Below are positions 1-7,351 of a stretch of DNA of 16,188 nt, piece after piece. The DNA is from DAIDKA01 sp049792815 (lineage in GTDB: Bacteria; Pseudomonadota; Gammaproteobacteria; Steroidobacterales; Steroidobacteraceae), in the NCBI GenBank assembly GCA_049792815.1, contig JBARBG010000072.1, positions 1-16,188 on the forward strand, given 5' to 3'. Numbering within the stretch: position 1 is the first letter of the stretch; each line of letters starts with the position of its first letter. The position numbers and the translations under genes are program-made. Under the pieces are notes generated by a model that saw nothing but the letters and a program-made list of their open reading frames with translations, was not told where the DNA came from and ran no database searches.

Positions 1-307
1 TATCGTGCCCGGGCCGCTCGGCCAGCAGCACGAAATGGTTGTGGTTGTCGATCAGCCCCGGAACCACCGTGCGCCCGTGAACGTCAATCACATCCATGCA
101 CGCATCGCGCCCGGCCGTTGCTGCGACGAACAGTCCGCGGCGGATGGTCACGGATGACACGACGGCATCGCGCGCGTCCATGGTGTGTATCCGCCCATTC
201 ACGATCGTAAGATCGCGCGCTCCGGCACAGCCGTCATTCTGTGCCACTGCCGAGCATGAGACTGCTGCGACAATCAGCGCTGCGAACACCCTGACAATGA
301 TCGACAT
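1..307 (-). CDS. Amidohydrolase family protein, N-terminal part (runs off window)
   Basis: Only the first 102 codons are inside the window; the gene continues beyond position 1. The start ATG is at 307-305. Residues 1-22 form a Sec signal peptide with a hydrophobic core and a likely cut after AVA. Next comes the short beta-sandwich start typical of amidohydrolases (DLTIVNGRIHTMDARDAV, about 32-49), then VIDVHGRTVVPGLIDNHNHF at about 73-92. The paired histidines of DNHNH match the metal-binding HxH motif of the amidohydrolase superfamily, probably the YtcJ-like amidohydrolase_3 group. The product is likely a periplasmic hydrolase of amide or related bonds; the substrate cannot be told. It lies 75 bases downstream of the GMC gene on the same strand and may be the last gene of that operon or have its own promoter. 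No good ribosome-binding site is seen. Confidence 0.82.
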   Translation of the reverse strand, partial: MSIIVRVFAALIVAAVSCSAVAQNDGCAGARDLTIVNGRIHTMDARDAVVSSVTIRRGLFVAATAGRDACMDVIDVHGRTVVPGLIDNHNHFVLLAERPGHD

Positions 308-308
308 G

Positions 309-320
309 GGATGTACATCC
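309..320. promoter_or_regulatory. 12-bp perfect palindrome just upstream of the amidohydrolase start
   Basis: GGATGTACATCC is its own reverse complement and ends 2 bases before the amidohydrolase start codon, where a ribosome-binding site would normally lie. It could be an operator or a small RNA hairpin that limits translation, or simply chance. A TATAGA box sits farther upstream on the minus strand, with no convincing -35 partner. Confidence 0.2.
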
Positions 321-382
321 GTCGTGGCACCAGCGCCTAGTCTATACGCTCGGCGGCCTGGGGACCTCTGCCCCGCAACGCT

Positions 383-1954
383 TTAGATGCTGCGGGCACT
401 GAACTGCTGCGCGATGTATTCGGCTTGACGCAATGCAAGGGCGACGATGGTCAGAGTCGGATTCGCCGAGCCCGGCGTGCTCAGGGCGCTGCCGTCGGAA
501 ATGAACAGATTGGCGATGTCGTGCGCCTGACCGTGTGCGTTTGCGACGCCATCAGCCGGATCCTTGCTCATGCGTGCCGTGCACATATTGTGGGTGGCCG
601 GCGTCTGCCGTGAGTTCACGACCCGGATCGCGCCAACCGCTTCGTACAGCGCCTTGGATTGCCGCTGCGCGTGGGCGCGCATGGCCGCATTGTTCTCATG
701 ATCATCCACGTGGATGTTGGCAACGGGAAGGCCGAACGCGTCCTTGACCTTGGGGTTCAGGGTGATGCGGTTCGTGGCCCGTGTCATGTCCTCGCCATTG
801 ATGAAGATGCCCGCCATGTTGCGATAGTGTTCGAGGACGAAAGCCAGGTCGCGACCCCACATGGTGCTCGGCAGGCCCGCCAGGGGCAGGCTCGGCAGAT
901 CCAGCGCGGCAAGCTCCAGGTGGTATCCGCCCACGAATCCACGCGTCGGATCGTGCCTGGTCTCATCCTCCACGATTCCGGCCAGCGTCGTTCCGCGCCA
1001 GAAATGGATGGGCTGATTGAAGAGGCCCCAGACAAATCCACCGGTGTGGCTGGTGTAGTTGCGTCCGACCTGGTCGCTCGAGTTTGCGAGGCCGTGCGGA
1101 TAGCGTGCGGATTCCGAGAGCAGCAGCAGCCGCGCGGTTTCCACCGAGTTGCAGGCAATGCAAACGATGCGCGCCTTCTGCCGCTGTTCCTTGCCCTGGG
1201 GATCCCGGTACACGACCCCGGTGACACGTCCGTCCGTCCCATGTTCGATGCGTATCGCCCGGCACTGCGCACGCAGGTCCAGGTTCCCGGTGGCTTCCGC
1301 GCGCGGGATTTCCGTGTACAGCGTGCTCCACTTCGCACCCGTCTTGCATCCCTGAACGCAGAAGCCCTGCTGGATACACAGCCCGCGGCCATCCGCCGGC
1401 CGAGTGTTGATGGCCATGTAGTTGGTGTGGACGCGCTTGTAACCGATACGCTTCGCGCCGTTGTACATCACCTTGAAGTGGCTCGACGCCGGCAGACCGG
1501 GATTGCCGTGGCGGCGGGTGACGACCATGCGTTTCTCGGCGAGATTGTAGTAGTGCTCCAGTTCCGAATATTCGATGGGCCAGTCGATGAGCGAAGTCCC
1601 CTTCACATCGCCATAGGTGGAGCGGGCACGCACCTCCCACGGGCGTATCCGCGGCGTCGCGCCGGTCCAGTGCACGGTTGTGCCCCCCACCGTCTTGCAG
1701 GTCCACGAGGGCAGCGTCGGATAGTCTTCGGCGACGGTCGTGGATCCGGAGACCGTGCGCGGCTCCAGCCAGGTCAGCTGGGCGAAGGCATCACCCGGCA
1801 CCTGCGTGAAGGTCGCGAGGGACTGTCGGGCACCGGCTTCAAGCAGCACCACCTTGATGCCGCGGCGTGTCAGCTCATGCGCCAGCGTGCCGCCACCGGC
1901 GCCCGAGCCGATGATGACGACCGCGCTTGAATCATCTTGCGTAATGCCCGCCAC
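383..1954 (-). CDS. GMC family FAD-dependent dehydrogenase, large subunit
   Basis: This 523-residue flavoprotein oxidizes an alcohol or sugar-type substrate. Residues 12-40 form the FAD-binding Rossmann motif (VVIIGSGAGGG, then LLEAG). The C-terminal GMC domain carries HNMCTARM at 455-462 and NLFISDGSALSTPGSANPT at about 482-500; H455 and N498 sit where GMC enzymes keep the catalytic His/Asn pair. Cysteines at 193, 199 and 203 (GLCIQQGFCVQGC) resemble the cysteine-rich segment of membrane-linked dehydrogenases of this type. There is no signal peptide. The GTG start at 1954 is preceded by GAGAGGGG about 5 bases upstream. The gene sits 32 bases behind a Tat-targeted subunit 3-like gene, so export of the folded pair by the Tat system is likely. 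The closest functional relatives are FAD-dependent gluconate, sorbitol or glucose dehydrogenases; the substrate is unknown. Confidence 0.9.
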   Translation of the reverse strand: MAGITQDDSSAVVIIGSGAGGGTLAHELTRRGIKVVLLEAGARQSLATFTQVPGDAFAQLTWLEPRTVSGSTTVAEDYPTLPSWTCKTVGGTTVHWTGATPRIRPWEVRARSTYGDVKGTSLIDWPIEYSELEHYYNLAEKRMVVTRRHGNPGLPASSHFKVMYNGAKRIGYKRVHTNYMAINTRPADGRGLCIQQGFCVQGCKTGAKWSTLYTEIPRAEATGNLDLRAQCRAIRIEHGTDGRVTGVVYRDPQGKEQRQKARIVCIACNSVETARLLLLSESARYPHGLANSSDQVGRNYTSHTGGFVWGLFNQPIHFWRGTTLAGIVEDETRHDPTRGFVGGYHLELAALDLPSLPLAGLPSTMWGRDLAFVLEHYRNMAGIFINGEDMTRATNRITLNPKVKDAFGLPVANIHVDDHENNAAMRAHAQRQSKALYEAVGAIRVVNSRQTPATHNMCTARMSKDPADGVANAHGQAHDIANLFISDGSALSTPGSANPTLTIVALALRQAEYIAQQFSARSI

Positions 1955-1986
1955 GAATTCCCCTCTCGCTCAAGCGATTGCCGATA

Positions 1987-2529
1987 TCAGGCGCCGGGCA
2001 CCGGTCCGCTGTCCTGCAGCGGCACCTCGGGCAACCAGCGCAGATCATCGAATCCCCGCAGCAGATAACCACCCTTTGAGAAAGCCTCGCCCTCATAGCC
2101 GAAGTAGGCGTAGGCCAGCGGCGTGGCATAGAGCACGCCCAATGTCCTGGTGCGCAGGGTCTTGAAGAAAACCGACGACTCGATGGCCGTCAGGGATTGT
2201 ATCCGGGCGGTCTCGGTGGCGGATGCGAAGCCCGCGCCGAGCTTGCGGATGCCATCACGGAGCATGGCGAGCAGCTGCGGGTCGCCTGCGGCGTCGGTGT
2301 CGATCGACTGGATGACGAGCGCGTAGGCGGCGTCATCCAGTTTGTCATGCGGCGCAATGGTGCGCGCCACGGCCATGAGCGCGGCGCCTTCAGTGCTCGA
2401 CAGGGCCCGCAGGTCGAGCGCCCATGCGCGACTTGGCGCGATGAGCGCCAGAGGACTTGCGGCCGCAATGAGGCCGGTCAGTACACCTGATACCCCGAGA
2501 AATTCGCGGCGCGGAATCAGCGTATTCAT
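1987..2529 (-). CDS. Gluconate 2-dehydrogenase subunit 3-like protein, Tat-exported
   Basis: This 180-residue protein is the likely small partner of the GMC dehydrogenase encoded next. The N-terminus MNTLIPRREFLGVSGVL has a twin-arginine motif (RREFL), followed by a hydrophobic stretch and a cut near SRAWA. The mature part is alpha-helical. Its C-terminal segment FKTLRTRTLGVLYATPLAY, then YFGYEGEAFSKGGY, resembles the conserved end of the subunit 3 family. In that family the small subunit supplies the Tat leader for the leaderless flavin subunit. The open frame extends farther upstream, but that extension lacks family character and runs over the preceding gene, so I chose the ATG at 2529, which begins the Tat leader. 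The ribosome-binding site is weak. No cytochrome c subunit gene is adjacent. Confidence 0.82.
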   Translation of the reverse strand: MNTLIPRREFLGVSGVLTGLIAAASPLALIAPSRAWALDLRALSSTEGAALMAVARTIAPHDKLDDAAYALVIQSIDTDAAGDPQLLAMLRDGIRKLGAGFASATETARIQSLTAIESSVFFKTLRTRTLGVLYATPLAYAYFGYEGEAFSKGGYLLRGFDDLRWLPEVPLQDSGPVPGA

Positions 2530-2555
2530 GCACTTTAGATACCATGACGCCGGTA

Positions 2556-2813
2556 TCAGCGCAAATAGCCAAAGCCGCGCGCCATCAACGCGGCGCAGGG
2601 CAGGATCACGACAATGGCGGTGAGCTCCAGCATCAGGCCGACAATCAGCAGCAACATTGCCGAGACACCGAAGACCAGATCGACGCGTTGCAGACACCGG
2701 GCCTGCTGGGCCGAAAACGGGGGCCTGAACGTGGCCAGCTCCACGGCCACCATCGCGACCACGGTGAAGGCGGCCAGATGATGCAGCGCCGCCAACAGCA
2801 CGGCTGAGTTCAT
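2556..2813 (-). CDS. Short DUF2214-like membrane protein (apparently half length)
   Basis: This 85-residue hydrophobic protein has about three membrane segments, near residues 3-25, 46-66 and 64-82. The first part, including ALHHLAAFTVVAMVAVEL and QRVDLVFGVSAMLLLIVGLM, resembles DUF2214 proteins from memory; those are usually about 150 residues. The loop and third helix expected after GLM, usually with a KG..YY..NP-type stretch, are missing, and the sequence goes straight to a final helix ending in ARGFGYLR. An in-frame internal deletion is the simplest reading, but a short natural variant is possible. The ATG at 2813 lies 7 bases after the stop of the S9 peptidase gene, and the next gene starts 26 bases after its stop, so it is part of the operon. 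Its function is unknown; a membrane partner of the neighbouring dehydrogenase is speculation. Confidence 0.6.
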   Translation of the reverse strand: MNSAVLLAALHHLAAFTVVAMVAVELATFRPPFSAQQARCLQRVDLVFGVSAMLLLIVGLMLELTAIVVILPCAALMARGFGYLR

Positions 2814-2820
2814 GCGCGGC

Positions 2821-4842
2821 TTAAGGGCTCATCCCGAAGGCGTGCCTGAGAAAGGCATCGCTCTTGCGCAGCATGTCGGCCCGCACATCAGAATCCTCCA
2901 GACTGTGATCATCATCCTCATAGATGACGAGGTCGCATTGCGCACCCGCGGCCTTCAGCGCGGCGGCCATACGCCTGGATTCCTCGACCGAAACATTCCG
3001 ATCGAAGGTGCCGTGAAACAGCAGCACCGGCTGCTTGAACTTGTCGACCTGGTTGATGGGCGAGCCATCGTGCATGTGGGCACCCCCGCCGACGAAATCC
3101 GCCACCTGGAAATAGTCGGACCAGAAGCCGCGCTCGGCGACCAGGGCGGACAGGTCGGTCACAGGAGCGATGGCAACGATGGCCTTGAAGACGGTCGGAT
3201 CCACCGCGACGGACTGCAAGGCAGCATAGCCACCATAGGACCAGCCGACGATGCCGAGCTTCGACGGATCGGCGATCTTGCTGCTCACGAGCCAGTGCCC
3301 GGCGGCCACAACATCGCCGATGGCGGTGTCCCAGGACTTGAAGCCATTGTTCAGATAAAAAGCATCCCCGTAGCCGAACGAGCCGCGGAATTCGGGCTGC
3401 AGCACGACGTAGCCGCGGGCCGCGAAGAACTGGGCCAGCCAGTCAAATCCCCACTGATCCCGGGCACTCGGGCCGCCATGCGGCATGACGATGGCGGGCA
3501 GACCATGCGGATCGTCGACGCCCGGCGGCAAGGTGAGGTATCCCGGGATCATCTGGCCGTCAGAGGCCGGATAGCTGATCGCCTTGACATGCGCCAGCGT
3601 GACGCCATCCAGCCGCGCGCGCGTCCCGAGGAACCTGCGCAGGGAGTGAGCCTGGCGATCCATGAGGTAGTAGGCGCCAGGATCGTTGTCGCTGCTGGCA
3701 AAGATCAGCAGTTTGTTCTCATCGACACTGGAATCGACGATGCTGATGAGCGGCTCCTTCTGCAGCGCCTGGTGCAGGGCGCCGAGCAGCTCCTTGATGT
3801 CGGGCGCAAACCACTCCGTGCCCCGCACGTCGGTCGAGTACGACACCCCGACCACGCGTTTGCGCCGCCCGATGCGCACCAGCGCGTCAAGATCCACGTC
3901 CGGGCGTGAATACACCAGTTTTTCCGTCGGTGAAGCATCCAGACTTATGGAATACAGTGCAAAGCGCCCGTTGAGCTTTTTCCAGCCATAGGCGATGTTG
4001 AGGTCGTGATCCACCGCCACGGGCCGAAAGCCCATCATGTCAGAGGAGTTGTACCGGCTGAGCTCATGCCAGTCATCCGAACCCTGCAGGCGGTACAGGT
4101 ACGTGGTCTCCGGCCGGGCCGTTCCTCCGGGCAACGCGCTGCGCTCGGCGAGGATGCGCACCGTTCCGCGCCCGTCGGTGATGTATTCGAAGGCGCTGTC
4201 ACGCGGCGCAATGACCTCTTTGCCAATACCCGTACGGGTGTCGACCAGATCAACACCAAAGCCGGACAGATCATTGGCGCCGATCATGGTCCCGGGATGA
4301 GTGTTAGGCAGGTGGGCGCGCGCCATCAGCACCGAACCGTCCTGATCGGGCAGCCAGTCGATGACCGAGGTATCGGTCAGCGCGAATGCGGGCGTGTACG
4401 GACTCTGAGGAGCGCTGAGCTTCTGTACATTGCTGCCATCGGCGTTGACGGCGACCAGGCGCGTGACAGGCAGGAGGCCGTTAAGGTTGAATCGGGACTG
4501 ATCGCGGAACAGACCATAGACAGAGCAGACCAGTCGCTCATTGGATACCCAGTTGCAGCCCTGCAGGCGCAGCGGCTTGCCGTCCGCATAAAAGGCCACC
4601 TTGGCCTTGGCTCCAGCTAGCAGGCTCTGGGTATAGGCGATGCCACCCTGGCCCGCTATTGGCGTCACGAAGGCCACGCTCATTCCGTCCGGCGACAGCC
4701 GCAGGGATTCGATAGCGACCCTGGCACCAAATGCCGCCGCGGCATCAGAGGGGTTCGCGTCCGCCGCGTGCAGGACGGGAGCTGTGGCGATCAGCACCGC
4801 GACGCACAGGATCCTGGAACCGAGATACTTCCGCATCGTCAT
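2821..4842 (-). CDS. Secreted S9 family prolyl oligopeptidase-type peptidase
   Basis: This 673-residue serine peptidase has a Sec signal peptide (residues 1 to about 26, ending VLHAADA), a beta-propeller-like region up to about 410 and a C-terminal alpha/beta hydrolase domain. The catalytic Ser is 535 in GWSYGGYAAL, with Asp 614 in HGTFDRNVS and His 646 in EDDDHSLED. HGGPSARDQWGFDWLAQFFA at about 455-474 is the usual oxyanion-side segment. It probably releases dipeptides or acylated amino acids from peptides in the periplasm. I chose the ATG at 4842 because GGGGGAG lies 5 bases upstream and the signal peptide follows at once; a second ATG lies at 4836, and the frame stays open to 4950 without leader character. 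It is the first gene of the minus-strand operon leading to the GMC dehydrogenase. Confidence 0.92.
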   Translation of the reverse strand: MTMRKYLGSRILCVAVLIATAPVLHAADANPSDAAAAFGARVAIESLRLSPDGMSVAFVTPIAGQGGIAYTQSLLAGAKAKVAFYADGKPLRLQGCNWVSNERLVCSVYGLFRDQSRFNLNGLLPVTRLVAVNADGSNVQKLSAPQSPYTPAFALTDTSVIDWLPDQDGSVLMARAHLPNTHPGTMIGANDLSGFGVDLVDTRTGIGKEVIAPRDSAFEYITDGRGTVRILAERSALPGGTARPETTYLYRLQGSDDWHELSRYNSSDMMGFRPVAVDHDLNIAYGWKKLNGRFALYSISLDASPTEKLVYSRPDVDLDALVRIGRRKRVVGVSYSTDVRGTEWFAPDIKELLGALHQALQKEPLISIVDSSVDENKLLIFASSDNDPGAYYLMDRQAHSLRRFLGTRARLDGVTLAHVKAISYPASDGQMIPGYLTLPPGVDDPHGLPAIVMPHGGPSARDQWGFDWLAQFFAARGYVVLQPEFRGSFGYGDAFYLNNGFKSWDTAIGDVVAAGHWLVSSKIADPSKLGIVGWSYGGYAALQSVAVDPTVFKAIVAIAPVTDLSALVAERGFWSDYFQVADFVGGGAHMHDGSPINQVDKFKQPVLLFHGTFDRNVSVEESRRMAAALKAAGAQCDLVIYEDDDHSLEDSDVRADMLRKSDAFLRHAFGMSP

Positions 4843-4909
4843 GAACACTCCCCCGCACACCTGGTTCTCGGCTCGAAGGCCCCTTGGTTGTGCATTTTCT
4901 TGAGGGTAA

Positions 4910-4944
4910 ATGATACCAGAGCACCGCGCCGCACAGATTGTGCG
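4910..4944 (-). promoter_or_regulatory. Candidate promoter with overlapping inverted repeat upstream of the S9 peptidase operon
   Basis: Read on the minus strand, TGGTATCAT (4918-4910) is an extended -10 box. The region expected to hold the -35 box instead contains the perfect inverted repeat CGCACA-ATC-TGTGCG (4944-4930). A dyad centred at -35 is a typical place for a repressor or activator site. It lies between divergent genes, about 70 bases from the peptidase start and 78 bases from the GNAT start. No regulator is identifiable. On the plus strand a weak -10-like TATAGT is seen at 4988-4993 for the GNAT gene, without a good -35. Confidence 0.4.
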
Positions 4945-5021
4945 ATGCACCGTGGCCAGGTACTCACTTCGGCTCCTCGGCCTTAGCTATAGTCGTCGGA
5001 AGCTACGCGGGAGGGTGAGGG

Positions 5022-5879
5022 GTGAACCTGGTCTTACGCAAAGGTCGGACTGAGGATGCAGCGATCCTGGGCGAGATCTGCTATCGCGCCTTCAGTACTC
5101 TGGCGAATTCCCACGGCTTCGTGCCGGACATTCCCGATGCGAACGCGGCGGCGGCCATGATGCGGGGCCTGCTCGCCCATGATGGGTTTTTCAACGTCGT
5201 GGCCGAACTCGACGGCAGGATCGTCGGCAGCAATTTCCTCGACGAGCGCGGTCCGATCTGCGGCATCGGCCCCATAACCGTCGACCCGGCCCTCCAGAAT
5301 GACGGTGCCGGGCGGGCACTGATGCGTGCGGCCCTCAAGCACGCGCAGGAGCGCAATGTCGCAGGCGTCCGGTTGGTCCAGGCGGCCTATCACAATCGAT
5401 CCCTGGCCCTGTACCTGAAGCTGGGATTTGACGCGCGCGAGCAGCTGGCCTGTGTGAAGGGGCCGCCGATCAGGAAAGCCGTGGCCGGTCATCTGGTTCG
5501 GCCAGCCACATCCAAGGATGTCGGGGCATGCAGCGAGCTGTGCTTGGCGGTGCATGGCCACACGCGCTGCGGTGAGGTTGCCGATGCAGTCGCGGCCGGC
5601 AGCGCCTGTGTGGTCGAACACCTGGGTCGCCTGACGGGCTACGCGACGGTGCCGGGCTTTTCAGGTCATGCGGTGGGCGAGTCCAACGATGACCTGAAGG
5701 CATTGCTCGGTGCCGCCGAAGCCTTCCAGGGCGCCGGCGTACTGGTGCCGACGCGCAACAGCGATCTGCTGCGCTGGTGCCTGGAGGAAAACCTGAAAAT
5801 CACCCAGACGATGACGCTGATGACGATAGGACTTTACAACCAGCCAAGCGGTGCCTGGCTGCCGTCGATTCTTTATTGA
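5022..5879 (+). CDS. GNAT family N-acetyltransferase, two-part
   Basis: This 285-residue protein likely transfers an acetyl group from acetyl-CoA to an amine. The first GNAT domain covers about residues 4-140. The acetyl-CoA loop is seen in ITVDPALQNDGAGRALMRAAL (85-105, with Q92-N-D-G-A-G97), and the closing part in NRSLALYLKLGF. Residues about 157-285 form a second domain beginning LVRPATSKDVGACSEL and ending PSGAWLPSILY; this resembles the C-terminal acetyltransferase-like domain (Acetyltransf_18 type) that follows GNAT domains in such proteins. The start is GTG at 5022 with GGGAGGG 6 bases upstream. It is cytoplasmic, with no leader. The substrate is unknown. Its last 7 bases overlap the end of the S53 peptidase gene on the other strand. 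Confidence 0.88.
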   Translation: MNLVLRKGRTEDAAILGEICYRAFSTLANSHGFVPDIPDANAAAAMMRGLLAHDGFFNVVAELDGRIVGSNFLDERGPICGIGPITVDPALQNDGAGRALMRAALKHAQERNVAGVRLVQAAYHNRSLALYLKLGFDAREQLACVKGPPIRKAVAGHLVRPATSKDVGACSELCLAVHGHTRCGEVADAVAAGSACVVEHLGRLTGYATVPGFSGHAVGESNDDLKALLGAAEAFQGAGVLVPTRNSDLLRWCLEENLKITQTMTLMTIGLYNQPSGAWLPSILY

Positions 5880-7270
5880 TTGAACTGACCCCACTTCTGC
5901 GGCAGCAGATCGAACTTCGGAGTTCCCCAGCCAGTGGCCGGATCCCAGCCCACGGTGGCGTTGTATCCCGCTACCCCACCGTAGGAATTGTTGCCCTGGG
6001 TGACATCGTGGCCGAAGACCGGGAACAACCCGGATGTTCCGAGCGCATAGAGCCTCGGGTTCAGGAAGCCCAGCGGCGCATGGCCGTACTGGTTGAGGTC
6101 AGCGACGATTCCGGCCCATTGCGGTGAGCCTTCACTGGTTCCGCCGATGAGGTAATAACCCACTGCCCCCGGTCCATAGACGGCACCGAGGAAGCTGGTG
6201 TAGACAAAGATGGCAGAGTTCGCGTCATCGGCATTGTACGAGACATCGGGAATGCCACGATGACCACCCAGAATTGAGCGCGCCCGGAAGGGAAGCCCCA
6301 GCTGGTAATCGGGTATCGGAAACACCTGACTCACCCCGCCACCGCCGGCCCCCGCACCGATCGAGTTGTCATTCCATACCGTCTCGGACTGATATTGACT
6401 GGCTGCATTCAGGTTGAGGGTCGTTCCACCAACCGCCGTCACCAATGGCGAGGAGGCCGGAAAATTCACCGTCGGAAAAGTGTAGAAGCTGGTGGGAACC
6501 CCGAGTGTCGAGTCGTAGGTTGCCGCGTTTTCGCTGCCATCATCGCCGGTACTGGCAAAAATCGTGATCCGCTCCAGACGCGCGCGCTCGTAGAATGCCG
6601 AGAAGCCGGCGATGACCAGCGGTCCCCGCAGTCCGGCCGCTTTCGGGAACAGAGTATTCTCGGTGGCCGCCCAGCTTTGCGAAATGATGTGACCCAGATG
6701 GTGGTCCAGCGCGTACTCTTCCAATGCCAGAAATTCAGGTAGGCCCTGTACGCCCTCGGTCTCATCCACCGGGCTGGTGAGCACGATGATGGCGGCGCCC
6801 GGGGCAATGGCATGGGCCCACTCGACGTCAAGGCTCGTTTCGAACGCCCACCCCTGCTGATCCGGTTGCGTCATGTCGACCGTCGCCGTGCCAAGTGGCG
6901 CCAGTACTATGAGCGACGGCGGATCCGGAATGGCGAAATCGGCGTCGAACTGCTGCAGATCGGCGGCGAGCGTCGGGCTTCCATAAGATTCGATCAGCAC
7001 GATGGTCTCGCCGGCGCCGTTGTAGCCGGCGTTGAGCAACGGATTGAGACCATAGGCGGTGCGGATGTCACTCGGTCCGAGGCATTGAAAGCCATAGTTG
7101 GCCACGCAGTAGGCATTGCTTGGCAGCTGCTCGCCCTTTTGCGTCACCTGGCCGCCGATGCGAATGGTCGGATGCGCGTCGGCGCAAAGGCTGCTGAGCG
7201 CACTCAGAACGCCGAGCGTCGCGGCGGCCACACCCGCAATCAGCGGCTTTATCGAAAAGGTATTCCTCAT
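5873..7270 (-). CDS. Secreted S53 (sedolisin-type) serine-carboxyl peptidase without long prodomain
   Basis: This 465-residue sedolisin-type endopeptidase has a signal peptide (residues 1 to about 32). Glu144 and Asp148 in FETSLDVEWAHAIAPGA and Ser379 in IGGTSEGSPQWAG make the Glu-Asp-Ser catalytic set; Asp243 in FASTGDDG fits the oxyanion aspartate. The calcium site is seen as GHDVTQGNN and GWDPATGWGTPKFD near the C-terminus. NAYCVANYGFQCLGPSDIR (52-70) marks the start of the catalytic domain, with two cysteines that may pair. Only about 20 residues lie between the signal peptide and this domain, so the roughly 180-residue prodomain of classical sedolisins is absent. I chose the ATG at 7270 because GGAG lies 9 bases upstream; ATGs at 7279 and 7285 lack a good site. 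It is probably active outside the cytoplasm at acidic pH, by family knowledge. Confidence 0.92.
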   Translation of the reverse strand: MRNTFSIKPLIAGVAAATLGVLSALSSLCADAHPTIRIGGQVTQKGEQLPSNAYCVANYGFQCLGPSDIRTAYGLNPLLNAGYNGAGETIVLIESYGSPTLAADLQQFDADFAIPDPPSLIVLAPLGTATVDMTQPDQQGWAFETSLDVEWAHAIAPGAAIIVLTSPVDETEGVQGLPEFLALEEYALDHHLGHIISQSWAATENTLFPKAAGLRGPLVIAGFSAFYERARLERITIFASTGDDGSENAATYDSTLGVPTSFYTFPTVNFPASSPLVTAVGGTTLNLNAASQYQSETVWNDNSIGAGAGGGGVSQVFPIPDYQLGLPFRARSILGGHRGIPDVSYNADDANSAIFVYTSFLGAVYGPGAVGYYLIGGTSEGSPQWAGIVADLNQYGHAPLGFLNPRLYALGTSGLFPVFGHDVTQGNNSYGGVAGYNATVGWDPATGWGTPKFDLLPQKWGQFNQ

Positions 7271-7323
7271 GGTCGACATCTCCATAAAGGATGTGCATTT
7301 ATTAGGGTTGTCGGTCCTGGAAA

Positions 7324-7351
7324 ACTATACGCGCTCGCCGGACGGATTCAA
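7324..7351 (-). promoter_or_regulatory. Candidate promoter of the S53 peptidase gene
   Basis: On the minus strand TTGAAT (7351-7346) and TATAGT (7329-7324) are separated by 16 bases, close to the sigma-70 pattern. The -35 box overlaps the TGA stop of the upstream S9 gene. The predicted transcript start would give a leader of about 45-50 bases before the ATG at 7270. This suggests the S53 gene can be transcribed apart from the S9 gene. Confidence 0.45.

Noticed and set aside
345..375. Possible terminator hairpin GGGG-CAGAGGT-CCCC between the GMC gene and the amidohydrolase
   Set aside because: The stem is only four pairs and no T-run follows on the minus strand.
659..1930. 423-codon open frame on the plus strand
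   Set aside because: It is antisense to the clear GMC dehydrogenase gene, has no family motifs and is the kind of shadow frame GC-rich coding DNA produces.
2530..2697. Upstream extension of the subunit 3-like frame
   Set aside because: The added residues overlap the DUF2214-like gene and would bury the Tat leader inside the protein.
2812..3909. 365-codon open frame on the plus strand
   Set aside because: It lies antisense to the S9 peptidase catalytic domain, whose triad is intact; the product has low-complexity charged composition and no recognisable domain.
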